Origin: a virus
DNA length: 21,799 nt
Direction: 5' to 3' (one strand)
Virus record (IMG/VR): IMGVR_UViG_3300013006_000144
Span: 1 to 21,799 of that record
A program made the position numbers and the translations under genes. The notes under the pieces were generated by a model. That model searched no databases and was not told the DNA's origin. It saw only the letters and a program-made list of their open reading frames with translations. Position 1 is the first letter of the stretch. Each line of letters opens with the position of its first letter. Below are positions 1-7,604 of the stretch, piece by piece.

Positions 1-1494
1 ACCGAGACCGGTCAAGATAATAACGTGGTAATAAAGATTAGCACCAAAGATGTTATCTACAACGCCATAACGGGTTAATAGACCAACACGAGGAGCAAAA
101 TCATTAGGACCAATTGTTCTCTGGACCATTACAGGAATATACGGACAATAGATAATTCCAGTGTCGTAGAATTCCGGACCCTTGTACCCGAGTAGAGCAT
201 ACTCGAGACGCTGAGAGCGGGTATATTTGTTAGCGGGAGTTGAAGGAGCACCTTGCGAGGCAAAGTTTCCACCAAAACCAGCTTCAAATTGAGCTTCAGT
301 GCGGGTGTCACGATACACGTTGAAACGACCGGCCAATGAACCTACCTTTGCGACACCTACCGGTTGAGTGTTAACATTACCGGAGACAGGAACCCACTGG
401 AATTCGGGCAACATTTCAAGGATGGCACACACACGAGGTGTAGCCACAATGAAATTTGCCGAACCACGGCGATTCCGGACTGCGATACGATTAGCTTCAA
501 CGATAAGTCTCTGATAGAAGTCACGATTCCGCTCAACGAGCCAGCGACCGTCTGCAGAAGCGGGCGACCACACTGAGTAGCCGATTCCGTATCCTGCATT
601 AAGAGCTGTCTGGATCATTCTGATGATCATTTCACGATCGATTTCGGCCTGTAGCTCATACGACATAGCGTTTGTGAGCTCAGTATCGATATCAATACCG
701 TTCATGTTCTTTAGATCCTGCTCGAGTTCAACTGACCAGCGGGCAGCAAGCCTACGAGTTCCAGCTTCAACAGCTGTCTTTTCGAAGCTAACTACTACCT
801 GAGGAATGTTTGATGTCAATTCAAATTGCGAAAGCAATCTGGCAACACCTTGATCCTGGAGCATCATTGTGAAATCAGCATTACCAGATAACGCGCCTGT
901 TCCGGATGAACCGGTAAAGCGTGTATCTAGGTACTGATAACCAAGTTCTGCACCGTCATCGATTGCAGGTCCGGCATTTGTACCGGCGGTTAAAGAACCG
1001 TCGATTTTGCCATTACCTGCACCGAGAGCTGAGGCTTCGTACTTGTATCTTAGAGCAAAAGCAAGTCCCACTGGACCGCTCATTGGCTGAACACCAACGA
1101 TTTCGTTAGTGATCAACTCAGGGAACGTACGGCGAATCATCGGAATGAGGATCTTCGGTAGACGTGCATCGCCAGCGGCGTATGCATTATCATTCTGTGA
1201 AGGGAACTGATTTCCATAGGAACCAGCACCACCTGTTTCACCACCAAATACACCTGAACCAGCCTGACCATAAGGTAGGCCGCCAGCTGTACCACCTGAA
1301 ACGTTTCCTGCCGTTTCAAAGCACCATTTTTCTTGGTTTTCCAAGAGAATGGCAGTGTTTAGACGGGTATGATCGTCTTCGATAGCACTAACATTATTCG
1401 ATGTGTAATCCAATACTGGACCCCACTTTTCGAGCAATACACGTGCGCGAGACTCATCGATGTAAGCCTGTGTAGGACGGATTTGTTTAGCCAT
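1..1494 (-). CDS. gp23: Major capsid protein, T4 gp23-like (C-terminus cut by window edge)
   Basis: Main shell protein of the phage head, which assembles around the scaffold and is processed by the prohead protease. The open frame runs from ATG at 1494 through the left edge, giving 498 codons without a stop. T4 gp23 is 521 residues, so only a short tail should be missing. Family signatures are visible: LLENQEKW near residues 50-57, a Gly-rich stretch at about 64-95, then IPMIRRTFPELITNEIVGVQ at about 117-136 and the following QPMSGPVGLAFALRY, all typical of T4-type capsid proteins. As in T4, an N-terminal propeptide is probably removed by gp21; LLE (50-52) and CFE (58-60) are possible cleavage points, but this is inference. 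The DNA is clearly richer in G and C than the neighbours, as expected for a very highly expressed gene. It follows gp22, as in T4. No good Shine-Dalgarno lies at the usual distance; AGGA sits 13 nt before the ATG. Confidence 0.95.
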   Translation of the reverse strand, partial: MAKQIRPTQAYIDESRARVLLEKWGPVLDYTSNNVSAIEDDHTRLNTAILLENQEKWCFETAGNVSGGTAGGLPYGQAGSGVFGGETGGAGSYGNQFPSQNDNAYAAGDARLPKILIPMIRRTFPELITNEIVGVQPMSGPVGLAFALRYKYEASALGAGNGKIDGSLTAGTNAGPAIDDGAELGYQYLDTRFTGSSGTGALSGNADFTMMLQDQGVARLLSQFELTSNIPQVVVSFEKTAVEAGTRRLAARWSVELEQDLKNMNGIDIDTELTNAMSYELQAEIDREMIIRMIQTALNAGYGIGYSVWSPASADGRWLVERNRDFYQRLIVEANRIAVRNRRGSANFIVATPRVCAILEMLPEFQWVPVSGNVNTQPVGVAKVGSLAGRFNVYRDTRTEAQFEAGFGGNFASQGAPSTPANKYTRSQRLEYALLGYKGPEFYDTGIIYCPYIPVMVQRTIGPNDFAPRVGLLTRYGVVDNIFGANLYYHVIILTGLG

Positions 1495-1586
1495 AAATAT
1501 AATAATTTCCTAGCATAAATTGTCGACCTTTTAAAATTCTTTTCAGGGATGATCCCTCACCCAAATCTTTTATAAGAAAGAAGAAA
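1495..1586 (-). promoter_or_regulatory. gp22-gp23 intergenic leader with hairpin
   Basis: This 92-nt gap is the longest in the virion module and precedes the capsid gene. On the minus strand it holds, in order, TATAAAAG (1574-1567; two mismatches to the late octamer), an inverted repeat AGGGATCATCCCT (1557-1545; 5-bp stem, 3-nt loop), AAAAGG, and a 9-codon open frame starting at 1516 whose stop (1489-1487) overlaps the start of gp23. The hairpin is not followed by a T-run, so it is not a standard terminator. A role in capsid expression or mRNA stability is inference. Confidence 0.4.
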
Positions 1587-2468
1587 TTAGTATTTCTTAA
1601 GTTCGCTCATGTACAAATTAAAAGCGCCATCACCTTCAGTTCGTACGGGCTCAGAAGCTTCTTCAATAACAGGTCTGTCAACAGTTGTTGCAACAGACTC
1701 TTCAACAGCTTCCGTCTTTAGATTGGAAAGCCGCTCTTCTTCAGTATTCTCAAATAACTTGAGAGTATAATCAAAGTTCTCTTTAATGAATTCAGCAGAC
1801 TTACCATTTAGCATCTTTTTCATGTAAGTCCTTCTTTCATCATCAAGAGAAGAGACCTTTTCTTCTAGAACGAGTCTAGAAGATAATTTTTTATTCTCTT
1901 CTGATAACTTTGTAACCTGCTTATTAGCGGCTTCAAGCTGACTAGCAGCTTCATCTATTTTTTGCTTACCATCAACAACAGCATCGCGAATATTTTCATT
2001 AGCGAGCGCCATATCGACAGATAGCATTTTGCGAAGATCTTCGAGGAGCGATAAAGCTCTCTTGTTCTTCACAGCTTCGTTGACGGTTTCAACCGGCAAC
2101 TTTTCATTTAGGTAGAGATCAAGATATTTACTAACTTGATCTACCATTGTAGTTTTAAACGTAGAAGCCTCTTTATTCAATGCAGCTTCATATTTTTCAA
2201 CAACAGCTTTAAGCTTTGCAGCACGATCTGCATCAACAGCTTCGACAACTTTTTTAAGTTTATTTGTATGATCAGTATCAATAGCCTCAACAAGAGTTTC
2301 GAGCTTCTTAGAATAGTCGGCATCTTGTTCAGAGAGGGCTTTTTCGACATGTAGTTGTACTCTTTCATTTACTGTAGAATCAAAAGCAGCTTCGATTTCT
2401 TTGAGAATATCCTCTGTAAGGATATCTTTTGTTGCTTCTTTCAATGTCTTTGTTATGTCGTTTGTCAT
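1587..2468 (-). CDS. gp22: Prohead core scaffold protein, T4 gp22-like
   Basis: Internal scaffold around which the capsid protein assembles; in T4 it is later degraded by gp21. The 293-residue protein is highly charged and predicted to be almost wholly helical, rich in Glu, Lys, Ala and Leu, with long heptad-like coiled-coil stretches. Residues 54-98 contain three tandem 15-residue repeats of the form [N/A/K]KLK.VVEAVDAD (DNA 2175-2309). The LNEKLP segment near residue 120 and the C-terminal NLYMSELKKY tail resemble gp22 proteins of marine T4-like phages. Length is close to T4 gp22 (269). Identity rests on position (directly before gp23 and after gp21) as much as on sequence. The gap to the gp67-like gene upstream is 3 nt, and no promoter motif precedes it, so it is probably co-transcribed and translationally coupled. 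Confidence 0.88.
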   Translation of the reverse strand: MTNDITKTLKEATKDILTEDILKEIEAAFDSTVNERVQLHVEKALSEQDADYSKKLETLVEAIDTDHTNKLKKVVEAVDADRAAKLKAVVEKYEAALNKEASTFKTTMVDQVSKYLDLYLNEKLPVETVNEAVKNKRALSLLEDLRKMLSVDMALANENIRDAVVDGKQKIDEAASQLEAANKQVTKLSEENKKLSSRLVLEEKVSSLDDERRTYMKKMLNGKSAEFIKENFDYTLKLFENTEEERLSNLKTEAVEESVATTVDRPVIEEASEPVRTEGDGAFNLYMSELKKY

Positions 2469-2471
2469 AAA

Positions 2472-2642
2472 TTAAAAAAGTTTTTCTTTTAGAGCACCAC
2501 CGATTCTAGCTTTAATCTTAGAGTCGATAGCGTTCTGTAAATATTTATTAGCCTCGGAATAATTTTTTTGAGAAATTGAGCGCATAAACTTAATTATTTC
2601 TTGGCTCTCGTTAATCTTCTTTTTCTCTGTTTTGTTGGCCAT
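2472..2642 (-). CDS. Small prohead core protein, gp67-like (56 aa)
   Basis: A 56-residue frame beginning MANKTEKKKI and ending LKEKLF with TAA at 2474-2472. It is a basic helical protein: a Lys-rich N-terminus, then IIKFMRSISQKNYSEANKYL followed by a segment with regularly spaced Ile. This layout (a short helix-turn-helix in which a segment like aIk.nd...A.k.l..a...k...I is followed by a terminal Leu-Phe) resembles the first 45 residues of T4 gp67 (PIP), a prohead core component. The acidic tail of gp67 is absent. It sits between protease and scaffold, whereas T4 gene 67 lies between portal and protease. A perfect TATAAATA five nt before the ATG supports it as a real late gene. The gp67 link is tentative; that the gene is real is much more certain. 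Confidence 0.6.
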   Translation of the reverse strand: MANKTEKKKINESQEIIKFMRSISQKNYSEANKYLQNAIDSKIKARIGGALKEKLF

Positions 2643-2647
2643 ATTAT

Positions 2648-2655
2648 TATTTATA
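2648..2655 (-). promoter_or_regulatory. Late promoter motif TATAAATA before gp67-like gene
   Basis: A perfect T4 late-promoter octamer on the minus strand, followed by exactly 5 nt (ATAAT) and ATG at 2642. In T4 the late octamer occupies about -13 to -6, so the predicted +1 falls on or next to the start codon. It would drive the gp67-like gene and gp22. Confidence 0.65.
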
Positions 2656-2681
2656 TAAATTGTTGATTATTTTCTATCTTT

Positions 2682-3353
2682 TTAGTTAGTCTTTAAGAAT
2701 TTAAAGAACGAAAGAATCTGTTCTTTAAGATAAATTTGTATATCTTTAACAGGTAAATTTCTTAGAGAATTTTCAAAACGTTCGAAAACCTCTTCTAGAT
2801 TACCATCTGCAGCTAGAACAAATTGCTTACTTTCAAGGATGCCGTTAACAAAAGCCTTAGGACACGATGGGTCTGCTACACAATCAACAGCAATTAATCT
2901 CATATCTGTAACACGGTTAATACCGCCTGACTCTTCATTTAATTTTCCAAGAGCACGGCTAGACATACCTACCTTTACACCATCATTAATTAATGACCGT
3001 ACAATCTGACCCATGGGAGTTGAGAGTACTTGAGATTTTCCAATAACATAATTACCCTCCATTTTTAAATTTGTAACTATATGACAAGCTCTTTCCAGAT
3101 TAACTTCAGCTGATGTAGGGTGGTTCAATTCACCCATGGCGCGCTTAGGAGTAACCATTTCTTTAATGTAGCGGTTAACTTCCCGCTCCATATCTGATTT
3201 TTCATAAATTCTTTGATTTTTATTAATTTCATTACAGACCATATATGGTCCTTGAATGCATAAGCGCGCTGGCTCTTTAGAATTTCTTTCTTCGAGAATA
3301 TATTCAAATTGCTCTTCTGGAGCCGGTGTTTCAACTAATAGACGTAGAGCCAT
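2682..3353 (-). CDS. gp21: Prohead core protease, T4 gp21-like (peptidase S77 type)
   Basis: Serine protease that matures the prohead by cutting capsid and scaffold proteins and then itself. The 223-residue length matches T4 gp21 (212). The catalytic layout is clear: GELNHP at 74-79 with His78, and VKVGMSSR at 126-133 with the nucleophile among Ser131/Ser132, the spacing expected for T4 gp21 (His85, Ser140). Other family features are GPYMVCNEINKNQRIY at about 35-50, a segment describing return of the N-terminal strand, and a later GVNRVTDMRLIAVDCVADPSCP-like region ending PSCPKAF, common in S77 proteases. The start ATG at 3353 is fixed by TATAAATA five nt upstream. It lies between the head-completion genes and the core genes, matching its role. 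Confidence 0.93.
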   Translation of the reverse strand: MALRLLVETPAPEEQFEYILEERNSKEPARLCIQGPYMVCNEINKNQRIYEKSDMEREVNRYIKEMVTPKRAMGELNHPTSAEVNLERACHIVTNLKMEGNYVIGKSQVLSTPMGQIVRSLINDGVKVGMSSRALGKLNEESGGINRVTDMRLIAVDCVADPSCPKAFVNGILESKQFVLAADGNLEEVFERFENSLRNLPVKDIQIYLKEQILSFFKFLKTN

Positions 3354-3358
3354 AATAA

Positions 3359-3366
3359 TATTTATA
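3359..3366 (-). promoter_or_regulatory. Late promoter motif TATAAATA before gp21
   Basis: Perfect octamer on the minus strand with 5 nt (TTATT) to the ATG at 3353. A second copy of the weaker form AATAAATA lies just upstream at 3385-3378, overlapping the TAG stop of the gp4-like gene, so gp21 has two tandem late-type motifs 19 nt apart. Confidence 0.65.
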
Positions 3367-3376
3367 TTTTTACTAA

Positions 3377-3835
3377 CTATTTATTTAAGCCCAACTCCCT
3401 TTCAGTCAAGATTAAAAATTTATAATTCCTTTTATCACACCACTTTTTAGCAGCTTCCCATTTTGCCATGTTCTGTATGTATCTTTTATTTTCATAGATG
3501 ATAGTAGAATTTCTCTTTTTTCCTGCCTCTGGTCTTACTAGTTGATCGCGAGGTTTTATTTCGATTACATACTTATGTATACCGTCGGCTTCCTTAAGAA
3601 CTACTACACCGTCTGTAAAGTATCTATGTCCCTTCCCATCCACGGGGTTTATATAGGGTATAACTATAGCTTCGCTAGCCCATTCTATAACATTTATATT
3701 TTCATCGCACCATCTAAAAAATCTTAATTCCCACCCTGATCTATATACAGGAGGTGTATTACCTACATATTTCTTAGAATTTTTAGGACGAAAAACGCCC
3801 TGACGGTACTTATCTGTCTTATTAAGAGGTATCAT
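3377..3835 (-). CDS. gp4: Head completion protein, T4 gp4-like nuclease fold
   Basis: The T4 gp4 (50/65) family acts in head completion, preparing the packaged head for tail joining. The 152-residue length matches T4 gp4 (150). The N-terminus KTDKYRQGVFRPKNSKKYVG followed by VYRSGWELRFFRWCD is characteristic of this family. A PD-(D/E)xK-type nuclease arrangement is visible: Glu36 in SGWELR, Asp75 in FTDGVVV, and Glu92-Ile-Lys94 in YVIEIKPRDQ. The ATG overlaps the stop of the gp13-like gene by one base (TAATG), which implies coupled translation. In T4 this gene lies far from the capsid genes; here it sits inside the head cluster. Confidence in family is high; the actual DNA substrate is unknown from sequence. 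Confidence 0.85.
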   Translation of the reverse strand: MIPLNKTDKYRQGVFRPKNSKKYVGNTPPVYRSGWELRFFRWCDENINVIEWASEAIVIPYINPVDGKGHRYFTDGVVVLKEADGIHKYVIEIKPRDQLVRPEAGKKRNSTIIYENKRYIQNMAKWEAAKKWCDKRNYKFLILTERELGLNK

Positions 3836-4911
3836 TAACCAACAAAGAATTGTGGAGGTGCAGCGTCTCCTAATCCAGGAGAGCTCTCATAAAGCTTTTG
3901 TTCGAGCTTTTCTTTTTCAGCTAAACCTTGTGAGAGGAGATCATTATAGTTTACTTGACCGCCACCGAAGAGCGTTGTGCCTGTATATTTCCCTCGTACA
4001 TTACCAATAGATATCTTGCTTAATGCGAGTGCATATTGATAAACCCACGCTTCTTTAATAATGTCGCGGAGAGGTCTTTCGACATAACAAGCGATAACAC
4101 CATAGAAACGGCTACCCGATCCAGGTGTACGTGGTGGTGGGTAAAATACAAGATATTGTGTTCTATCATCAAATGTAATATATCTTCTTTGAGCAAGTAA
4201 TTTTTCTCTAACTTCCAACCAATTCTTCAGTGTATACCAGCTAATTAAATCGAACCCGTAGTTACCCATTGCATAACTAAAATATGTTTGTTGAGCTAAT
4301 GTTTGTTCAATTGTAAATAATGTATTAACACCGTTATTAGACCCTTCTTCAAAATCGATAATATCGATTACCTTTCTATAATCCATTGCATCGTAATCAA
4401 AGCTATTAACAAATTTAAGTTGACTGTTACCGGATGCTTTAAAATATTGAGCTAAAGTACCTTCGAAGTTGATAACGGAAAGATAACTACTTGTTGTCAA
4501 GATTTGATTTTCAAATATACCGCTTTCGTATTCAGAAGAAAGAATAGCAGAAGATGAAAAAACAGTTGCAGGAAGTGAAGATGTCGCAACATAAACAGTA
4601 GATGAAGGTGTAATAGTTTTATTAAAATAGGGTGTAATAGTATAGAGTTCATCGAGTTTTAACCCTTTGCCATCGACATATAAATCCGAATCAAAAATTA
4701 ATATTTCTTCAGTATAGCCAGCAAATTTTGCAAACATTTCACAAGCAATTGAAATATTTTCAAACAATTGATCATGATGTATTTCGAGATTAATCATAGG
4801 AGCGCCAAGAGAGCGAGTTATCCTATCAGCTAATCTAGTAAATGAATCAATTTTACTATTAAGATTAGTACTTTGAAACGCTGTAACTGGTGTTATAGCA
4901 GAGCAATCCAT
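3835..4911 (-). CDS. gp13: Neck protein, T4 gp13-like
   Basis: T4 gp13 forms part of the neck that closes the packaged head at the portal and joins it to the tail. The 358-residue protein keeps both diagnostic ends of gp13. Near the N-terminus, ITRSLGAPMINLEIHHDQLF (31-50) parallels the T4 segment RRLGAPIINVELTPDQI. Near the C-terminus, AWVYQYALALSK, then a GGG turn, an acidic-basic stretch AEKEKLEQKLYE and a final PQFFVG parallel T4 WVKDYATALAKE, GG, EKEALREELY and a final GILVG. The middle, with FDYDAMDYRKVIDIIDF and an aromatic-rich segment, is diverged and about 50 residues longer than in T4. It is placed next to the gp4-like gene rather than beside gp14/gp15 as in T4. Confidence 0.78.
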   Translation of the reverse strand: MDCSAITPVTAFQSTNLNSKIDSFTRLADRITRSLGAPMINLEIHHDQLFENISIACEMFAKFAGYTEEILIFDSDLYVDGKGLKLDELYTITPYFNKTITPSSTVYVATSSLPATVFSSSAILSSEYESGIFENQILTTSSYLSVINFEGTLAQYFKASGNSQLKFVNSFDYDAMDYRKVIDIIDFEEGSNNGVNTLFTIEQTLAQQTYFSYAMGNYGFDLISWYTLKNWLEVREKLLAQRRYITFDDRTQYLVFYPPPRTPGSGSRFYGVIACYVERPLRDIIKEAWVYQYALALSKISIGNVRGKYTGTTLFGGGQVNYNDLLSQGLAEKEKLEQKLYESSPGLGDAAPPQFFVG

Positions 4912-4917
4912 ATTAGA

Positions 4918-4925
4918 TATTTATG
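4918..4925 (-). promoter_or_regulatory. Late promoter-like motif CATAAATA before gp13
   Basis: NATAAATA variant on the minus strand with 6 nt to the ATG at 4911, placed immediately after the portal stop codon. The first base is C rather than T; NATAAATA is the form known for T4-like cyanophages. Confidence 0.5.
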
Positions 4926-4928
4926 CTA

Positions 4929-6728
4929 TTAAGCTGCAGGAGCACCAGGGGCTCCTCCAGCAGCCGGTGCTGCTCCAGCAGCTGGTGCTTCAGAGGGCGC
5001 AGCTGCGGCACCAGCTTCACCACCAGCTGCAGCAGGACCGGGTCCAAATTCAGGTGGTAAGCGCGAACCACCTCCGCTTCCTGCTCCGCCTGCAACATTA
5101 GCTTCACCGCCCGCAGGGGCTTGACCCTGTGCAGCTGCACCTTGTTCTCTCCAGTTTGGACCTGCATTTGTAATTTGATCTAACTCCCAAAGCAGCTCTC
5201 TATCTTTTCTTAAAAACTCTCTATTAGCCATAAGGTCGGTATCCGACCATCCGAGATATTTCTTTTGGGCATATGTCTTAGAAACAAGATCGCTCTGTGT
5301 AATAGAATTAAAGTTTTCTGCTTTTAATTGAAATTTTTGGTTTTCTCTAAGTTCATAAAAATTAGTTGGAACGTTAAAACACAAATCAATATCAAACTCT
5401 TTTAATTTATATTCTTCCCAAAGTTTTTTAAGTTTGAGATGTGTAATAAACCCATTCCTTAATCCGCTAGCAAAACGTTGCTGCTGTCTAATTATAAATC
5501 GTGCAAATTTAAGCTCTTCGCGAAGAATGTCCGTACCGTCTTTAAATGTATCATCAGCATTAAGACGTGAAATAGGTACTTTAAGAGATTTATAAAGTTT
5601 TTGTACAAAATACATTAAGTCGGTCAATTCACCGAGATTGGCTCCACCGGGTAATTGTGTTACTGTTGTACCTTCACTTCCTTGACGCTTAGCAAACCAA
5701 AAACTATCCAGCATTGATTGTGGGTTAAATTTCTGTACCGTTGCTCCCTGATCCGCATCATATGTTCTACGCGACCAATAATTAGACATTAACTTGCGAA
5801 GATATGCCTCAGCTTTTGGTGGGGGCATATTTCCTACATCTACATTAAAAACTAAACGCTCTGGTGCACGGACTAACCGGTAAATGACGATAGCATCCTC
5901 AATGAGTGATAACTGTCTGTAAGCACGTCTCGCATTTTCAATGAACGGAAGCCTTACAGTCTTTGATTCATTCCAAATGCCTGAATTAACATATGTAATT
6001 TGATTGACGTCCATCGGAATTAACTCAACCTTTGCAACTTTACCGGGATTTTTTGAGTCGTAAATATTCTTGCGAAGTAAATAGCCTCTGACTATTTGAT
6101 TTTGTACGTTCTCGAAAATCGGATCAACAATATCGGATGGTATAGCAACAACGCCCAGGATGCCTTCTTGAGGATATTTTTTATGGACGATATGTTCGAA
6201 ATATAGTTCTGCATCAACAAGAAGTTGTCTCAAATACTCCCAACCCCTATTCTCGAGATCAAAATACCCAATATATTTTTGAAATTCTTTTTTAAGTTTT
6301 TCTTTCTGATCATCGGAAAGAGTAGCTGTTTTAAATTTTATTTTAACAATATCGCCATTATCGTCTTTATTAATAAATTCATCACAAATTTCATCTAGTG
6401 CATCTGCAACTTCCGAATACGCTGCCATGACGCGATAATCTGTAAGTCTACGGCCTTTATCAGGCTGTAGATTTGCATACATAAAGTTATGATAGTCTTT
6501 ATTTTGTAATACATTAGCGTAAAGATCGTCGGTAAATGAAAGTGAGGATGATACGGACTGACGCGATAGAGCCTCATCTCTCTTTGTACCCTTGTCAAAG
6601 AAATCTTCATATTTTGGATTTAAAGTATTAATTTTATCTTCAATATTAACCGCTTGGTAGGGTAACTTAGAAGATATATACTTCATCATGTCTCTGCCAA
6701 AAGTACTCTCTCTATTGGAATCAGCCAT
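4929..6728 (-). CDS. gp20: Portal protein, T4 gp20-like, with Ala/Gly/Pro-rich tail
   Basis: Forms the dodecameric portal ring at the head vertex, through which DNA is packaged and to which the neck binds. The 599-residue protein has the T4 gp20 signature throughout: YRVMAAYSEVADALDEICDE near 100-120, the WEYLRQLLVDAELYFEHIVH segment, IPMDVNQITYVNSG, AIVIYRLVRAPERLVFNVDVG, NYWSRRTYDADQG, and ISRLNADDTFKDGTDILREE followed by a basic FIRQQQRFASGL. The core ends near residue 528 (about the 524 of T4 gp20). The last 70 residues are an extension made of 80 percent Ala, Gly and Pro. The start at 6728 is preceded by GATAAATA. Identity is close to certain; the role of the tail is unknown. Confidence 0.95.
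   Translation of the reverse strand: MADSNRESTFGRDMMKYISSKLPYQAVNIEDKINTLNPKYEDFFDKGTKRDEALSRQSVSSSLSFTDDLYANVLQNKDYHNFMYANLQPDKGRRLTDYRVMAAYSEVADALDEICDEFINKDDNGDIVKIKFKTATLSDDQKEKLKKEFQKYIGYFDLENRGWEYLRQLLVDAELYFEHIVHKKYPQEGILGVVAIPSDIVDPIFENVQNQIVRGYLLRKNIYDSKNPGKVAKVELIPMDVNQITYVNSGIWNESKTVRLPFIENARRAYRQLSLIEDAIVIYRLVRAPERLVFNVDVGNMPPPKAEAYLRKLMSNYWSRRTYDADQGATVQKFNPQSMLDSFWFAKRQGSEGTTVTQLPGGANLGELTDLMYFVQKLYKSLKVPISRLNADDTFKDGTDILREELKFARFIIRQQQRFASGLRNGFITHLKLKKLWEEYKLKEFDIDLCFNVPTNFYELRENQKFQLKAENFNSITQSDLVSKTYAQKKYLGWSDTDLMANREFLRKDRELLWELDQITNAGPNWREQGAAAQGQAPAGGEANVAGGAGSGGGSRLPPEFGPGPAAAGGEAGAAAAPSEAPAAGAAPAAGGAPGAPAA
4932..5141 (-). repeat. GC-rich low-complexity tail-coding stretch of portal gene
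   Basis: These 210 bases encode portal residues 530-599, of which 27 are Ala, 19 Gly and 10 Pro. The DNA is a patchwork of GCT/GCA/GGA triplets such as GCAGCTGGTGC, clearly more GC-rich than the AT-rich flanks. No exact long tandem unit is seen, but short variants of AAPAAG recur near the end, suggesting growth by slippage or unequal recombination. Confidence 0.7.
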
Positions 6729-6737
6729 ATAATAAAT

Positions 6738-6745
6738 TATTTATC
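6738..6745 (-). promoter_or_regulatory. Late promoter-like motif GATAAATA before gp20
   Basis: NATAAATA variant on the minus strand, 9 nt before the portal ATG at 6728, in the 55-nt gap after gp15. The spacing is longer than the 5-6 nt seen elsewhere, so a leader of a few bases would result. Confidence 0.4.
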
Positions 6746-6783
6746 AATAAAAACAAAACTTAAACTATAAATATTCACTTTTA

Positions 6784-7599
6784 TTAATATATCCTTGTAT
6801 TTGTAAAATCTATATTCGTAGCTTGCGGGTTACCAGACAAGGCTACTATTTCTTGTTCGTCTATTAAGCCTGTACTTACAGGATATATGTATGTATTATC
6901 CATTAACTCATCATAAGTTGTAATATTTGAGCTAACAGAGAATATATTATCAATAAAGAAAATATTGCCAACTGGATTTTGAATTGCAGGGAATAACCAG
7001 CCTTTAATAGTAAAAGATGTATCACCAACAATTCTATACTTTTCATTTGCAGCAATATCAGTTGGATAACTTAAACTAACAGCCCCATCCCAGAGTACTT
7101 CGCTACGAATTTCTTGTGATGGTAGAACGCCACCAATGGCTAGCCCATCAGGCACGCGCCATGATATTATAATATACGGGTTGTTATAAGGAACGAAATT
7201 AGAAATAATTTGATCCATATCTGTTTGAAACTTTGTTATTATTGACATCGATATACCAATATTAACAGGAACAGGCATTCGTATAAAATTCGATGAAGAT
7301 CTTACATCTGAATCAGATGTATTGCGCGTTTGATAGAAGCCTGTATTTTTATTAAATACACGTGATTCATCACGCGAAACGTCAGAAATATTAATTGCAA
7401 CAACAGGTACAGTTAGATTTTGTGCTTTGTTAACCAAATCATATAGTACCCTTTGCTTGGGCGCATATACATATCTTACCTGTACTTTATTCTCAGGAAT
7501 TCTATTTTTATCGTAACGTTTTATTATAATATCATCAAACGCAGCTGTAAATTGCGTAATAAGATCTTTTATTTCAAAATGAAATGTCTGGTTCTTCAC
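6784..7599 (-). CDS. gp15: Tail sheath stabiliser/completion protein, T4 gp15-like
   Basis: T4 gp15 caps the contracted-tail sheath and tube and binds the neck. With the GTG start at 7599 the protein is 271 residues, against 272 for T4 gp15. Visible family features: FDDIIIKRYD near the start followed by IPVRYV-like strand KVQVRYVYAPKQRVLYDL, IPVVAINI-type strand, IRMPVPVNIGISMSIITKFQTDMDQIISNFVPYNNPYIIISW (paralleling the T4 region PIKMIYELSIFTRYEDDMFQI), and FTIKGWLFPAI near the end, like T4 FEVNGWMYPPV. A TTG at 7617 would add six residues and overlap the helicase gene; the GTG is preferred because AATAAATA lies exactly 5 nt before it, the same geometry as neighbouring late genes. It directly precedes the portal gene, close to the T4 order with 16-19 missing from between. 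Confidence 0.8.
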   Translation of the reverse strand: MKNQTFHFEIKDLITQFTAAFDDIIIKRYDKNRIPENKVQVRYVYAPKQRVLYDLVNKAQNLTVPVVAINISDVSRDESRVFNKNTGFYQTRNTSDSDVRSSSNFIRMPVPVNIGISMSIITKFQTDMDQIISNFVPYNNPYIIISWRVPDGLAIGGVLPSQEIRSEVLWDGAVSLSYPTDIAANEKYRIVGDTSFTIKGWLFPAIQNPVGNIFFIDNIFSVSSNITTYDELMDNTYIYPVSTGLIDEQEIVALSGNPQATNIDFTNTRIY

Positions 7600-7604
7600 T
7601 ATAT

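Noticed and set aside
364-576. Plus-strand and other antisense open frames within the capsid gene region
   Set aside because: They lie opposite a clearly coding, conserved gp23 frame, have no family features and no start signals.
1545-1557. AGGGATGATCCCT hairpin as intrinsic terminator between gp22 and gp23
   Set aside because: Only a 5-bp stem and no T-run on either strand; kept only as a leader structure.
2542-2549. AATAAATA within the 56-residue gene, and similar NATAAATA octamers inside genes at 9727, 10615 and 19036
   Set aside because: Internal to coding regions with no start codon at the typical distance; judged chance matches.
6395-6610. Minus-strand 71-residue frame inside the portal gene
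   Set aside because: Out-of-frame shadow of gp20, which is conserved across this stretch; no motif or start context.
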